Below, piece by piece: positions 7,265 through 14,276 of a stretch of 14,608 nt of DNA. The stretch's first letter is position 1; each line of letters starts with the position of its first letter. This DNA comes from Leucothrix mucor (lineage in GTDB: Bacteria > Pseudomonadota > Gammaproteobacteria > Thiotrichales > Thiotrichaceae): the NCBI GenBank assembly GCA_011322515.1, contig DRMS01000340.1:1-14608 (forward strand), given 5' to 3'. Position numbers and translations under genes: made by a program. Below the pieces are notes generated by a model. That model was not told where the DNA came from. It did not search any database and saw only the letters and a program-made list of their open reading frames with translations.

Positions 7265-7286
7265 GTGGGCAGTATTTTTTGCCCAC
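7265..7286 (+). terminator. Hairpin after pal, possible weak terminator
   Basis: GTGGGCA (7265-7271) and TGCCCAC (7280-7286) form a perfect 7-base stem, with the T-run in the loop rather than after it. It lies 8 bases after the pal stop. Without a following T-run it is a poor intrinsic terminator. It may reduce read-through into cpoB or protect the pal mRNA 3' end. Confidence 0.4.
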
Positions 7287-7306
7287 ATTTGGTAGTCAGA
7301 GAAGAT

Positions 7307-7420
7307 TAGACATCTTTCCCAATTAGGCTAAATTTATAATAATATCAATGGTGTAGCTAATAATGTAATTTTGTAAGCTATTGATTTAAAACATCTAAAT
7401 CTATTTAGGAAAGATGTCTA
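7307..7420. repeat. Inverted-repeat element between pal and cpoB, MITE-like
   Basis: TAGACATCTTTCC (7307-7319) and GGAAAGATGTCTA (7408-7420) are perfect 13-base inverted repeats. The match extends inward to 20 bases with two mismatches (7307-7326 against 7401-7420). The 74-base interior is AT-rich and has a second, imperfect inverted repeat (ATCAAT...AGCT against AGCTATTGAT). The ends begin and finish with TA, as in elements that insert at TA. It has no coding capacity. The alternative is a structured leader RNA for cpoB. Confidence 0.55.
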
Positions 7421-7473
7421 TTACCCACTCTGCAGCTTGGATCAATCCACTATAAACTGCGAGCTTTTTTATT

Positions 7474-8367
7474 ATGAATATAATTCCATTAAAACATAGC
7501 TTACTACTCTCTTTAATTTTAAGCTTATTATTTATTAACCCTGCGCAAGCAAGAGATAATAGCGAAGCATTGCTTGAATTATTCCAACGAATAGATGCAC
7601 TAGGAAAAGAGATTCACTCTTTGCGTGGTGAAAATGAACAATTACAACATACGATTGAGACGCTTAAAAAAACTCAAAAAAATGGCTTTCTTGACGTAGA
7701 TGAACGTATGGATGGGTTATCTAAACGAATAAATGTCATTGCTAAAAAGCAAATCACTCCAATTCAGGCAGTGACAAAAAAATCTGTAAATCCTGCTACT
7801 CTAACCCAAAGTGCGACTACAAAAGCCGTAATAGCCAACAAACCTAAAGCACAAGTGGTAACAGCTACTAAAAAATCTCCCGTAAAAATACCGACGCAAG
7901 CAGCAGAAAAACCCAAGGCAAAATTAATTGGCAAAGCAGAGGTTATAAAAATACCACGCCAAAAAATTCGTACTCCAACACAAGAAGAAAAGTCAGCTTA
8001 TAATCAGGCCTATAAGAATGTGAATGCAAAACCTAATATTGCTATCCAAGCTTTTCGTCACTATATCAAAAAATATCCTGAAAGCCCCTTAGCCGCTAAC
8101 TCACAATACTGGATAGGTGAGGTCATGTACTCACAAAAAAACTATACAGGAGCAGTTGATGAATTTGTAAAAGTTTTACAACGCTATAAAAAAAGTGAAA
8201 AAGCGTCTGATGCCGCCATCAAGTTAGGTTTTAGTTTCTATGAATTAAAAAACTGGGTTTATGCACGCCGAGCACTAGAAGATGTAAACCGTTATTTTCC
8301 AAAAACAAAAGCAGCGGCATTAGCCAGACAACGCATCGCAAAAATGAAAGCAGAAGGAAAATATTAA
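7474..8367 (+). CDS. cpoB: Cell division coordinator CpoB (YbgF)
   Basis: CpoB is a periplasmic protein that binds TolA and the peptidoglycan synthase PBP1B and times outer-membrane constriction with septal wall synthesis. Residues 1-26 are a signal peptide with cleavage after AQA. Residues about 28-85 form the trimerising coiled coil typical of the family (LFQRIDALGKEIHSLRGENE, then LDVDERMDGLSKRI). Residues about 90-165 are a Lys/Ala/Thr-rich linker. The C-terminal 125 residues form the TPR domain, from EKSAYNQAYKNV through FRHYIKKYPESPLAANSQYW to ALARQRIAKMK. The length of 297 is slightly above E. coli (263) because of the linker. No clear ribosome site precedes the ATG. It is separated from pal by 217 bases containing a palindromic element, so it may have its own promoter, but I could not identify one. 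Confidence 0.94.
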   Translation: MNIIPLKHSLLLSLILSLLFINPAQARDNSEALLELFQRIDALGKEIHSLRGENEQLQHTIETLKKTQKNGFLDVDERMDGLSKRINVIAKKQITPIQAVTKKSVNPATLTQSATTKAVIANKPKAQVVTATKKSPVKIPTQAAEKPKAKLIGKAEVIKIPRQKIRTPTQEEKSAYNQAYKNVNAKPNIAIQAFRHYIKKYPESPLAANSQYWIGEVMYSQKNYTGAVDEFVKVLQRYKKSEKASDAAIKLGFSFYELKNWVYARRALEDVNRYFPKTKAAALARQRIAKMKAEGKY

Positions 8368-8418
8368 ATAATAACTACTCAAAAATTATGCAATACGCAC
8401 TCAGTTATCAGGTATTCA

Positions 8419-8446
8419 TTGACTCGCTAGACAAGCTCTATATACT
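8419..8446 (+). promoter_or_regulatory. Sigma-70 promoter of the cold-shock gene
   Basis: TTGACT (8419-8424) and TATACT (8441-8446) are separated by 16 bases, each box matching the consensus at 5 of 6. Transcription would start near 8453. That gives a leader of about 90 bases before the csp ATG, in keeping with the long leaders of cold-shock mRNAs. Confidence 0.7.
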
Positions 8447-8487
8447 TCACACTTAGTTGAAGGGCATACTTTATGTTTTTTGACTAA

Positions 8488-8507
8488 CTGACTTCATACG
8501 AAGTTAG
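8488..8507 (+). promoter_or_regulatory. Hairpin in the csp leader
   Basis: CTGACTTC (8488-8495) and GAAGTTAG (8500-8507) pair over 8 bases with one G-U pair and a 4-base loop. It lies about 35 bases before the csp start. It could contribute to temperature-dependent translation or mRNA stability, as known for cspA-type leaders. The AGGA ribosome site follows at 8528-8531. Confidence 0.4.
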
Positions 8508-8542
8508 CATTACTTTTGAATAAAATTAGGATATTTTTATAC

Positions 8543-8749
8543 ATGTCTACTACTACTGGAACCGTTAAGTGGTTCAACGAAGCGAAAGGATTTGGTTTTA
8601 TCGAGCAAGAATCTGGACCAGATGTTTTCGCTCATTTCAGTGCTATTTCTGGCGATGGCTTTAAAACTTTAACCGAAGGGCAAAAAGTTGAGTTTACTGT
8701 AACAGAAGGACAAAAAGGCCCTCAAGCAGAGAACATCGTAGCGCTTTAA
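8543..8749 (+). CDS. Cold-shock protein, CspA family
   Basis: This is a 68-residue single-domain OB-fold protein that binds single-stranded RNA and DNA and melts mRNA structure, acting as an RNA chaperone. The two RNA-binding motifs are intact: RNP1 KGFGFIEQE (about residues 15-23) and RNP2 DVFAHFSAI (about 28-36). RNP2 has Ala where most members have Val. The family ending GPQAENIVAL is present. The ATG at 8543 is chosen because family members begin 4-6 residues before GTVKWFN and AGGA lies 11 bases upstream. An upstream in-frame TTG at 8516 would add nine atypical residues. It has its own promoter, a leader of about 90 bases and a strong terminator, so it is monocistronic. Whether this member is cold-induced or constitutive cannot be told from sequence. 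Confidence 0.96.
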   Translation: MSTTTGTVKWFNEAKGFGFIEQESGPDVFAHFSAISGDGFKTLTEGQKVEFTVTEGQKGPQAENIVAL

Positions 8750-8765
8750 TAGCTGTAACGATATT

Positions 8766-8795
8766 TAAATCCAAATATTAATTTATTTGGATTTA
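8766..8795 (+). promoter_or_regulatory. AT-rich hairpin after csp
   Basis: TAAATCCAAATA (8766-8777) and TATTTGGATTTA (8784-8795) form a perfect 12-base stem with a 6-base loop, 17 bases after the csp stop. It stands immediately before the main terminator and may protect the mRNA 3' end or assist termination. Confidence 0.5.
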
Positions 8796-8796
8796 T

Positions 8797-8837
8797 AAAA
8801 AAAGAGCAAAGCCGTGAGGTTTTTGCTCTTTTTTTTT
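8797..8837 (+). terminator. Rho-independent terminator of csp
   Basis: AGAGCAAA (8803-8810) pairs with TTTGCTCT (8822-8829), and flanking A- and T-runs extend the stem. A run of eight to nine T follows the stem on the plus strand. An A-run precedes it, so it could also stop leftward transcripts from rhlE. The 167 bases from here to the rhlE stop hold nothing I can identify. Confidence 0.85.
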
Positions 8838-9004
8838 GAATCCTTTATAGAAGTTAGCAATGACTTATCATCCCCAGAGAGCATTTCGTAGACTAAGCAA
8901 GCCTCCTATAAAAAACACCTCAAGAATAATGAAGATACCTTCTTATTTACTGCTATAGACGTTTACTATTAAATTTCATCTTGATGACTAAAAAGCTGAA
9001 GCTT

Positions 9005-10342
9005 TCACTCCTTTAATGCCTTAGGTTTAGCGCCAACTCCTTTTAAGCGCTTAGCCCGATGCGGTTTCCTATTAGTTGACTCATTGTTTCGTGATGCTCT
9101 TTTTTTGTTTTTTTGCTTATTATAAACTTGCTGAGTTTTTTTGGGTTTTTTAGGTTTCTTTGGTTTTTTTTGTTTTGCATTGGGGTTAAACTTAGTCAAT
9201 GGCACATTATGACTAGGCACAAATCCCACTTCCTGCTCACGCACTAAGGTTTGTCCAATCAAATTTTCAATATCCTGAAGTAACTCCACCTCATCTGCAC
9301 TCACTAAAGAAACCGCCTCACCCTCTGACCCTGCTCGCCCTGTACGCCCGATACGATGAATATAATCCTCAGAAATATTCGGTAACTCAAAATTAATCAC
9401 ATGCGGCAAATCAATAATATCAATTCCACGTGCGGCAATATCCGTTGCCACTAAAACACGTACCTTGCCTGATTTAAAATCAGCTAATGCCCTAGTACGT
9501 GCATTTTGTGTTTTATTGCCATGAATGGCGGCAGCACGCAAACCCTCTTTATCCAAACGCTTGACCAAACGATTTGCCCCATGCTTAGTACGCATAAAAA
9601 CCAATACCTGCTGCCACTCATTATTACGTACTAAATGACTTAATAAAGCAGGTTTTTTACTCTTATCCACTTCAAAGACAAGCTGTTTAACGGTTTTAGC
9701 CGCCGTATTTCTTGGACTAACTTCAACCATAACAGGCTGTTGCAATAATCCTTCTGCCAAGGTGCGAATTTTTGCAGAAAAAGTAGCTGAGAAAAGCAAA
9801 GTTTGACGTTTTTTAGGTAATAAAGCAATAATCTTACGAATATCATGGATAAAGCCCATATCCAGCATACGATCCGCTTCGTCCAGTATTAGTACTTCCA
9901 AATGATCAAACTTTACAGAATTCTTACTATAAAGGTCCAACAAACGCCCTGGTGTAGCAACTAAAATATCCGTTCCTTTACGCAAACGCATCATTTGTGG
10001 GTTAATTTTTACGCCACCATAAACAACCATAGCGGTCAGAGGTAAATATTTTCCATACGTCTTAATACTCGCCTCAACCTGTGCCGCCAATTCACGAGTT
10101 GGTGTTAACACCAAGGCGCGCGCCTGATTTTTCCCTGCTTTACGCCCCTGTGACAAACGATGCAATAAAGGTAATGTAAAACTTGCCGTTTTGCCTGTCC
10201 CCGTTTGCGCCGCAGCCATAATATCCTTACCCTGTAAAACAACAGGAATACCCTGCGCTTGGATGGGCGTTGGTTTATCATAGCCCTGTTCTTTAACAGC
10301 GCGTAGTAATGACTCAGCAAGACCGAGAGAAGAAAAATTCAT
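9005..10342 (-). CDS. rhlE: DEAD-box RNA helicase, RhlE type
   Basis: This is an ATP-dependent RNA helicase of 445 residues. All DEAD-box motifs are present in order: Q motif with PTPIQ (about 24-28), motif I AQTGTGKT (K51), PTREL, GG, TPGR, motif II DEAD, motif III SAT, VLVFMRTKH, motif V ATDIAARGIDI and motif VI HRIGRTGRAG. The start MNFSSLGL and the pattern around EVLILDEADRMLDMGFI fit the RhlE subgroup rather than DeaD, SrmB or RhlB. After about residue 385 comes a low-complexity basic tail with a KKP triplet run and KNKKRASRNN, which probably anchors RNA. The ATG has AAGGA 6 bases upstream. It converges on csp; cold-shock proteins and DEAD-box helicases often act together on structured RNA in the cold, but shared control here is inference. 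Confidence 0.94.
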   Translation of the reverse strand: MNFSSLGLAESLLRAVKEQGYDKPTPIQAQGIPVVLQGKDIMAAAQTGTGKTASFTLPLLHRLSQGRKAGKNQARALVLTPTRELAAQVEASIKTYGKYLPLTAMVVYGGVKINPQMMRLRKGTDILVATPGRLLDLYSKNSVKFDHLEVLILDEADRMLDMGFIHDIRKIIALLPKKRQTLLFSATFSAKIRTLAEGLLQQPVMVEVSPRNTAAKTVKQLVFEVDKSKKPALLSHLVRNNEWQQVLVFMRTKHGANRLVKRLDKEGLRAAAIHGNKTQNARTRALADFKSGKVRVLVATDIAARGIDIIDLPHVINFELPNISEDYIHRIGRTGRAGSEGEAVSLVSADEVELLQDIENLIGQTLVREQEVGFVPSHNVPLTKFNPNAKQKKPKKPKKPKKTQQVYNKQKNKKRASRNNESTNRKPHRAKRLKGVGAKPKALKE

Positions 10343-10383
10343 ACTTTATCCTTATTTTTAAAAGGTGCTAGTACTCCAACCGC

Positions 10384-10412
10384 GTTATATTGACGGATAC
10401 AGAGCAAACCAA
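10384..10412 (-). promoter_or_regulatory. Possible promoter of rhlE
   Basis: Read leftwards, TTGGTT (10407-10412) and TATAAC (10384-10389) are spaced by 17 bases. The -10 matches 5 of 6 and the -35 only 3 of 6. Transcription would start near 10377, giving a leader of about 35 bases. Confidence 0.35.
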
Positions 10413-10429
10413 AGCGTTCAAGACAAGGC

Positions 10430-10468
10430 ATGGGTTTTGATCATGCTTATTCCCTTATCAAAACCCAT
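10430..10468. repeat. Perfect 12-base inverted repeat upstream of rhlE
   Basis: ATGGGTTTTGAT (10430-10441) and ATCAAAACCCAT (10457-10468) are perfect complements with a 15-base spacer. It lies just upstream of the proposed rhlE promoter. There is no T-run on either side. It could be a binding site or part of a mobile remnant, since the dispersed repeat begins 25 bases away. The 403-base gap 10343-10745 otherwise holds only the dispersed repeat, this palindrome and the leader of the AAA+ gene. Confidence 0.45.
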
Positions 10469-10492
10469 AATGCTGTTCAGATTGGATGAACT

Positions 10493-10565
10493 CACGAGGC
10501 ACATAGTCACTCTACGCAACGAATGAGGTCATCCAAGCTGGGGTAAAAAAGCAAGTTATAGATCG
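10493..10565 (+). repeat. Dispersed repeat, copy 2
   Basis: The core CATAGTCACTCTACGCAACG (10502-10521) differs from copy 1 at one base in 20. Similarity continues through GGGGTAAAAAAGCAAGT at lower identity, about 80% over 58 bases overall. It sits in the gap between the divergent rhlE and AAA+ genes. Confidence 0.6.
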
Positions 10566-10687
10566 GGAAGTTGTTTTGTGCTCGTTCCTAAACTGGTCGG
10601 TATCATAAAATAAAAGATTATCGAAAGGCGTGTTATCGCTATCGATACTATCTTAATATTTACTGGGATTATGGAGCGCAGATAGTT

Positions 10688-10723
10688 GCATGATTGAATC
10701 ATTGCATCAAGCGCAAATCATGC
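10688..10723. promoter_or_regulatory. Inverted repeat upstream of the AAA+ gene
   Basis: GCATGATT (10688-10695) and AATCATGC (10716-10723) are perfect complements with a 20-base spacer. It lies 22-58 bases upstream of the first possible start codon of the AAA+ gene, where an operator would be placed. Confidence 0.3.
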
Positions 10724-10741
10724 TTAATCCTAAAAGAAAAC

Positions 10742-10769
10742 GGTTATGTGCTATCCTTGTCACATAACC
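10742..10769. promoter_or_regulatory. Perfect palindrome covering the first ATG of the AAA+ gene
   Basis: GGTTATGTG (10742-10750) and CACATAACC (10761-10769) form a perfect 9-base inverted repeat with a 10-base loop, enclosing the first in-frame ATG at 10746. As RNA it would hide that start codon. As DNA it could be an operator, which would argue for a downstream start such as the GTG at 10815. Confidence 0.45.
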
Positions 10770-12944
10770 ATTAGAGACTTTAAACCAATAAACAACACAC
10801 GGCAAAACAATATAGTGAATAAATTCTTCCCCAATACATCTGAACAATACCGACCCATTATCGAGCGCTGGATATTGCGCACACTGATAGATTTGCGTGG
10901 CTATACACTAATGAGTATGAGCTATGGTCTAGAAGAGTACGATAAAGTATTGACCTTTATCGGTCTGGAGCGCCTGATTGAAAAATATGAGGATGACAGA
11001 CTTAAAAAGAAGAAACTGCGCAAAATTCTTAAACCGTTGCATCAAAAAAATGCTCAATTAAGTAATCTCAAGCAAGGGCCACTGTTTAACAATATGGATA
11101 AACTGGCTGAGCTAATTGGCATGAATACGACTGAAAAAGAGTTGCTAACCTTTTGCATGATACTCAATACAGTGCGTGAAATTGAGAATGTAACTGAAAT
11201 TTTAGGCTCTTTATCCTCTGCTAATATCATCAATTCACTAGCGGTTATTTTAGATATTGATACAACGAAGGTACGCAAAGCATTATCCTCTGATGGCTTA
11301 TTACATCGCACTGGGTTGGTACGTCTATCACGAGATACAGGACAGTTGTTTTATCAACTCGCTACCATTGGCGATATGAGCGAAGTACTGTTGGATGATA
11401 GTCAGCCTGATATGATGAAGTCATTAACACGCTTTTTTTCACTAGGCAAGAAGGCAACCCTACTCCCAGAAGATTTTAAGCACCTGCAAGATGACTATCA
11501 ATTACTCCATCGCTACCTACAAATTAGCAGTAAAGAAAAAAGGAAAGGCGTTAATATACTCATTTATGGTGTACCAGGAACAGGCAAGACCGAAATGGTG
11601 CGTACATTAGCAACTTCATTAAAAATGCAATTGTATGAAGTATCTACAGACGTAACCAGCACTGATTATTATGATGAAGACGATCATGATTCACGCATGG
11701 ACTCTTATCGTCTTTGCTTGCAAGTCTTAAAGAGAAAAGAAAATACCTTGATTCTCTTTGATGAAATTGAAGATGCCTTTATTCGTGATGGCAATATGGA
11801 ACGCTTTGGAATTCGCACCAGCACCAACGCAAAAAAAGGCGCTTTAAATCATATTCTAGAAAGTAATCAACTCCCTACTTTATGGGTCTCTAATGTTATC
11901 AGCCATATCGATGAAGCCATTATTCGCCGCTTTGATTATGTGGTAGAGTTAAAAATCCCTCCTAAAAGCACCCGCTTTGGTATCATTAAAAAACATATGG
12001 GTGATTTAGACGTTAGTGAGGCATGGATTGATAAAATTTCAAATAATGAAGACCTCGCCCCTGCTCTAATTTCACGCGCTGTCAATGTAGTAAAAGCACT
12101 AGGTGAAAAACAACAAGCACAAATTGAAGCTAGTATGGAGCGCATTCTGGGCAATACCCTAAACGCAATGGGTTATGATAAAAACTTGTCAAACCCACAT
12201 CCCAGCATATTGACTTATCGCTTAGAAGGCGTAAACCCTGATTATAATTTAGCGGGTTTGCAAAAAGGTTTAAAGAAAAATCCCCGTGGTACTTTTTGCT
12301 TTTACGGCCCATCAGGAACAGGTAAAAGTGAATTTGTGCATCAGCTTGCAAATCGGCTGGACAAACCCCTATTAATTAAACGTGCATCTGACTTGCTTGA
12401 TGCCTATGTAGGTATGACAGAACACAATATTTGCAATATGTTCGAGCAAGCTAACTATGATCAATCTATTTTACTGCTTGATGAAGCCGATAGCTTTTTA
12501 CGCGACCGCACCCTCTCGCGCGAGTCATGGGAAGTGTCTCAGGTCAATGAACTACTAACGCAAATGGAACAATTTGAAGGATTATTCTTTTGCACTACCA
12601 ATCTAATGGAAGTACTAGACCAAGCATCATTGCGACGTTTTGACCTTAAAATTAAGTTTGATTATTTAAAAGCAGATCAAATCTGGGTGCTATTCTTACA
12701 AACTCTAGCAGATGCTGGCAGTGTAGCGATTGAGGATGAAACAACCATTAAGAATAAAGTACGCGCATTACAAGGCATTACCCCAGGAGACTTTGCCACT
12801 GCGGTTAGACAGAATCGTTTTTCAGAAAAAGAAATGAGCGCGGACTATTTGCTAGATGCATTGATACGAGAGATTAAATTTAAGCAGTATGGTGCATTTA
12901 AAGAAATTGGCTTTATGGCACATCAGGTAAAGCGAGAGGACTAG
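10746..12944 (+). CDS. Large protein with two AAA+ ATPase modules
   Basis: The product is up to 732 residues. The first 230 or so are mostly helical, polar and unrecognised. Two AAA+ modules follow. The first has Walker A GVPGTGKT (275-282), Walker B LILFDEIED (D339, E340), sensor-1 Asn in LWVSNV and an arginine-finger region IIRRFDY. The second has Walker A GPSGTGKS (521-528), Walker B LLLDEADS (D579, E580), sensor-1 Asn in CTTN and LRRFDL. Both look catalytically complete and resemble the Cdc48/SpoVK-like group (COG0464 type), so a hexameric ATP-driven unfoldase or remodelling machine is likely. There are no membrane segments, protease domain or partner gene nearby. The start is uncertain: ATG 10746 has a poor ribosome site and lies in a palindrome; GTG 10815 is in frame. 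The substrate is unknown. Confidence 0.85.
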   Translation: MCYPCHITIRDFKPINNTRQNNIVNKFFPNTSEQYRPIIERWILRTLIDLRGYTLMSMSYGLEEYDKVLTFIGLERLIEKYEDDRLKKKKLRKILKPLHQKNAQLSNLKQGPLFNNMDKLAELIGMNTTEKELLTFCMILNTVREIENVTEILGSLSSANIINSLAVILDIDTTKVRKALSSDGLLHRTGLVRLSRDTGQLFYQLATIGDMSEVLLDDSQPDMMKSLTRFFSLGKKATLLPEDFKHLQDDYQLLHRYLQISSKEKRKGVNILIYGVPGTGKTEMVRTLATSLKMQLYEVSTDVTSTDYYDEDDHDSRMDSYRLCLQVLKRKENTLILFDEIEDAFIRDGNMERFGIRTSTNAKKGALNHILESNQLPTLWVSNVISHIDEAIIRRFDYVVELKIPPKSTRFGIIKKHMGDLDVSEAWIDKISNNEDLAPALISRAVNVVKALGEKQQAQIEASMERILGNTLNAMGYDKNLSNPHPSILTYRLEGVNPDYNLAGLQKGLKKNPRGTFCFYGPSGTGKSEFVHQLANRLDKPLLIKRASDLLDAYVGMTEHNICNMFEQANYDQSILLLDEADSFLRDRTLSRESWEVSQVNELLTQMEQFEGLFFCTTNLMEVLDQASLRRFDLKIKFDYLKADQIWVLFLQTLADAGSVAIEDETTIKNKVRALQGITPGDFATAVRQNRFSEKEMSADYLLDALIREIKFKQYGAFKEIGFMAHQVKRED

Positions 12945-12960
12945 GTTCTGTTGACATTTG
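12943..12960 (+). other. IS-end-like sequence overlapping the AAA+ stop codon
   Basis: GGTTCTGTTGACATTTGG follows CTA at the very end of the AAA+ reading frame and supplies part of the TAG stop. It resembles the terminal repeats of some insertion sequences that target CTAG-like sites. No matching opposite end was found in the window, so this is a weak call from memory of such ends. Confidence 0.2.
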
Positions 12961-12986
12961 GTTATATTTTCACTTCTTAGTCGGTT

Positions 12987-13181
12987 CTTTGCTTCTATCG
13001 GCTAGCAACTTAAGGCGGGACAAGTAACGTCATGGCAAATAACCCGCACCCTTCGACAAGCTCAGGGAACTAGCCCTTCGGTAGACTCAGGACTCCGCTT
13101 CCTGAGCTTGTCGAAGGGTGCGGGTGAATAGCAGAAACATGGACTGTCCTGCTTTAAACTAGTAGCCGAAAAAAACGAAAA
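12987..13181. repeat. Nested palindromic element
   Basis: The inner arms 13042-13066 and 13101-13125 are perfect 25-base complements, each with CCCTTCGACAAGCTCAGG or its complement, enclosing a 34-base loop that has a degenerate copy of the same motif. Around them, 12987-13022 and 13145-13181 are imperfect inverted repeats (about 70% over 36 bases), so the whole unit of about 195 bases folds on itself. A related copy of the outer arm (CTGCTTTAAACTAGTAGC, 13149-13166) recurs at 13213-13229. The element has no coding capacity. It fills most of the 396-base gap 12945-13340 and may also end transcription of the flanking convergent genes. Confidence 0.75.
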
Positions 13182-13229
13182 TTTAATAAGCCTTTGAATT
13201 TATGGAGTATCCCTGCTTAAATTGGTAGC

Positions 13230-13252
13230 GCCCTTTTGCTCCTGCTTGAATC
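13230..13252 (-). repeat. Dispersed repeat, partial copy 3
   Basis: This 23-base stretch matches 1504-1526 at 21 of 23 positions in the same orientation. Only the inner half of the repeat is present; the CTCTACGCAACG core is missing. It lies next to the related sequence at 13213-13229. Confidence 0.45.
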
Positions 13253-13340
13253 ATCTGAATCAGGAACAAAAAATCAGCGCAATATAGGTAAATTCATTAC
13301 TTGGAAGGTTCTAAATGGAAAAGGATGCCGATAATTGACA

Positions 13341-14270
13341 TTATTTTATAGGCAAAACAATCGCTGTAATCAATTCATTAGCAGGGGTCGTTATAGGATC
13401 ATTCAAATAATACTCAATACCTACAGGTGTTTTTGTTGTGTTGATTTTTTTTGCTCGGGCATATCCCATTGCCGCAGCCCAGCCATTACCAAGATGGGGA
13501 TAAGAACCTGTATGCATGACCTTCACACACTCGCCACCCTTGAGTTCTCCTATCATAAAGGGCGCTACAACCTCCATATCACTATCAATGCTAATAGCTG
13601 ATATAAAACTAGCATGTTGCTCAACTAGATCAAACTCATTGTAAAGAGTAAAGGCAGAGTTCGTAGAGAGATTATTGTCTTCTACAAACTGAGCTAGTTT
13701 TTGAAAATCAGCAGGCATTACCTTGCCCATATCCTCTAATTTGCACTCATTTTTTATACCAATATACTGAACGGTAGGGTGATTGCTAATACCGCCAATC
13801 GTAATGGAGGATGAAATAGCCCCCGTTTCTATATATTCTTTCAGCAAACGTAAGCCGCGTTCATAATCCATGCCAATATAAGCTTTCATCTTTTTGAGCA
13901 TCGGAATAAGGAAAAAAGGTACTTTCCCCGCCATATTCCAAGTAACCCTAGTCTCACCAGTATTAAGACTCTCAAGCTCAAAATTAACATCCGCTTTGGA
14001 TTTAAAGGGCGTTATAAAAGTGATTTTTATATCCACCTTGGAATCTGTTATTTTTTCTATCTGCATACTGCCAGAGCCAATTAACTCACCCTCCCAACTA
14101 TAATTGGAGCCAGCTTCTCCTTGGGGATCACTATATTTAAGCGTTGCGTCTGGCTCTATAATTAGCCAAGGAGACCATGCAGGCCACTGTTTAAAATCAA
14201 TGAGTGAAGCGTGAATTGTTTCTACTGGTGCAGAAATAGTGAGTGAACGTGATACTTGATAAGCTGCCAT
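13341..14270 (-). CDS. SRPBCC domain fused to a GyrI-like effector-binding domain
   Basis: The product is 309 residues from the ATG at 14270. Residues about 1-145 fit an SRPBCC (polyketide cyclase/START-like) fold: the start AAYQVSRSLTISAPVETIHASL, WPAWSPWLIIEPD, then YSWEGELIGSGSMQI and RVTWNMAGKVPF. This is a hydrophobic-pocket fold that binds small ligands. Residues about 155-309 fit the GyrI-like/AraC effector-binding fold: HPTVQYIGIK, then CVKVMHTGSYPHLGNGWAAAMGYA and GIEYYLNDP near the end. No DNA-binding domain is present, so it is not itself a transcription factor. A cytoplasmic ligand-binding or small-molecule-modifying role is likely, with substrate unknown. The ATG at 14270 has AAGGA 8 bases upstream; an in-frame TTG at 14333 would add 21 atypical residues. 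Palindromic elements lie on both sides of the gene. Confidence 0.88.
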   Translation of the reverse strand: MAAYQVSRSLTISAPVETIHASLIDFKQWPAWSPWLIIEPDATLKYSDPQGEAGSNYSWEGELIGSGSMQIEKITDSKVDIKITFITPFKSKADVNFELESLNTGETRVTWNMAGKVPFFLIPMLKKMKAYIGMDYERGLRLLKEYIETGAISSSITIGGISNHPTVQYIGIKNECKLEDMGKVMPADFQKLAQFVEDNNLSTNSAFTLYNEFDLVEQHASFISAISIDSDMEVVAPFMIGELKGGECVKVMHTGSYPHLGNGWAAAMGYARAKKINTTKTPVGIEYYLNDPITTPANELITAIVLPIK

Positions 14271-14276
14271 TGGCGG

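Noticed and set aside
7257..7473. A tRNA or known small RNA in the pal-cpoB gap
   Set aside because: No cloverleaf, no T-loop GTTCRA motif and no acceptor pairing; the structure is a simple inverted repeat.
8516..8542. TTG start of the cold-shock gene adding nine residues
   Set aside because: Cold-shock proteins begin just before GTVKWFN, and the ribosome site lies downstream of this TTG.
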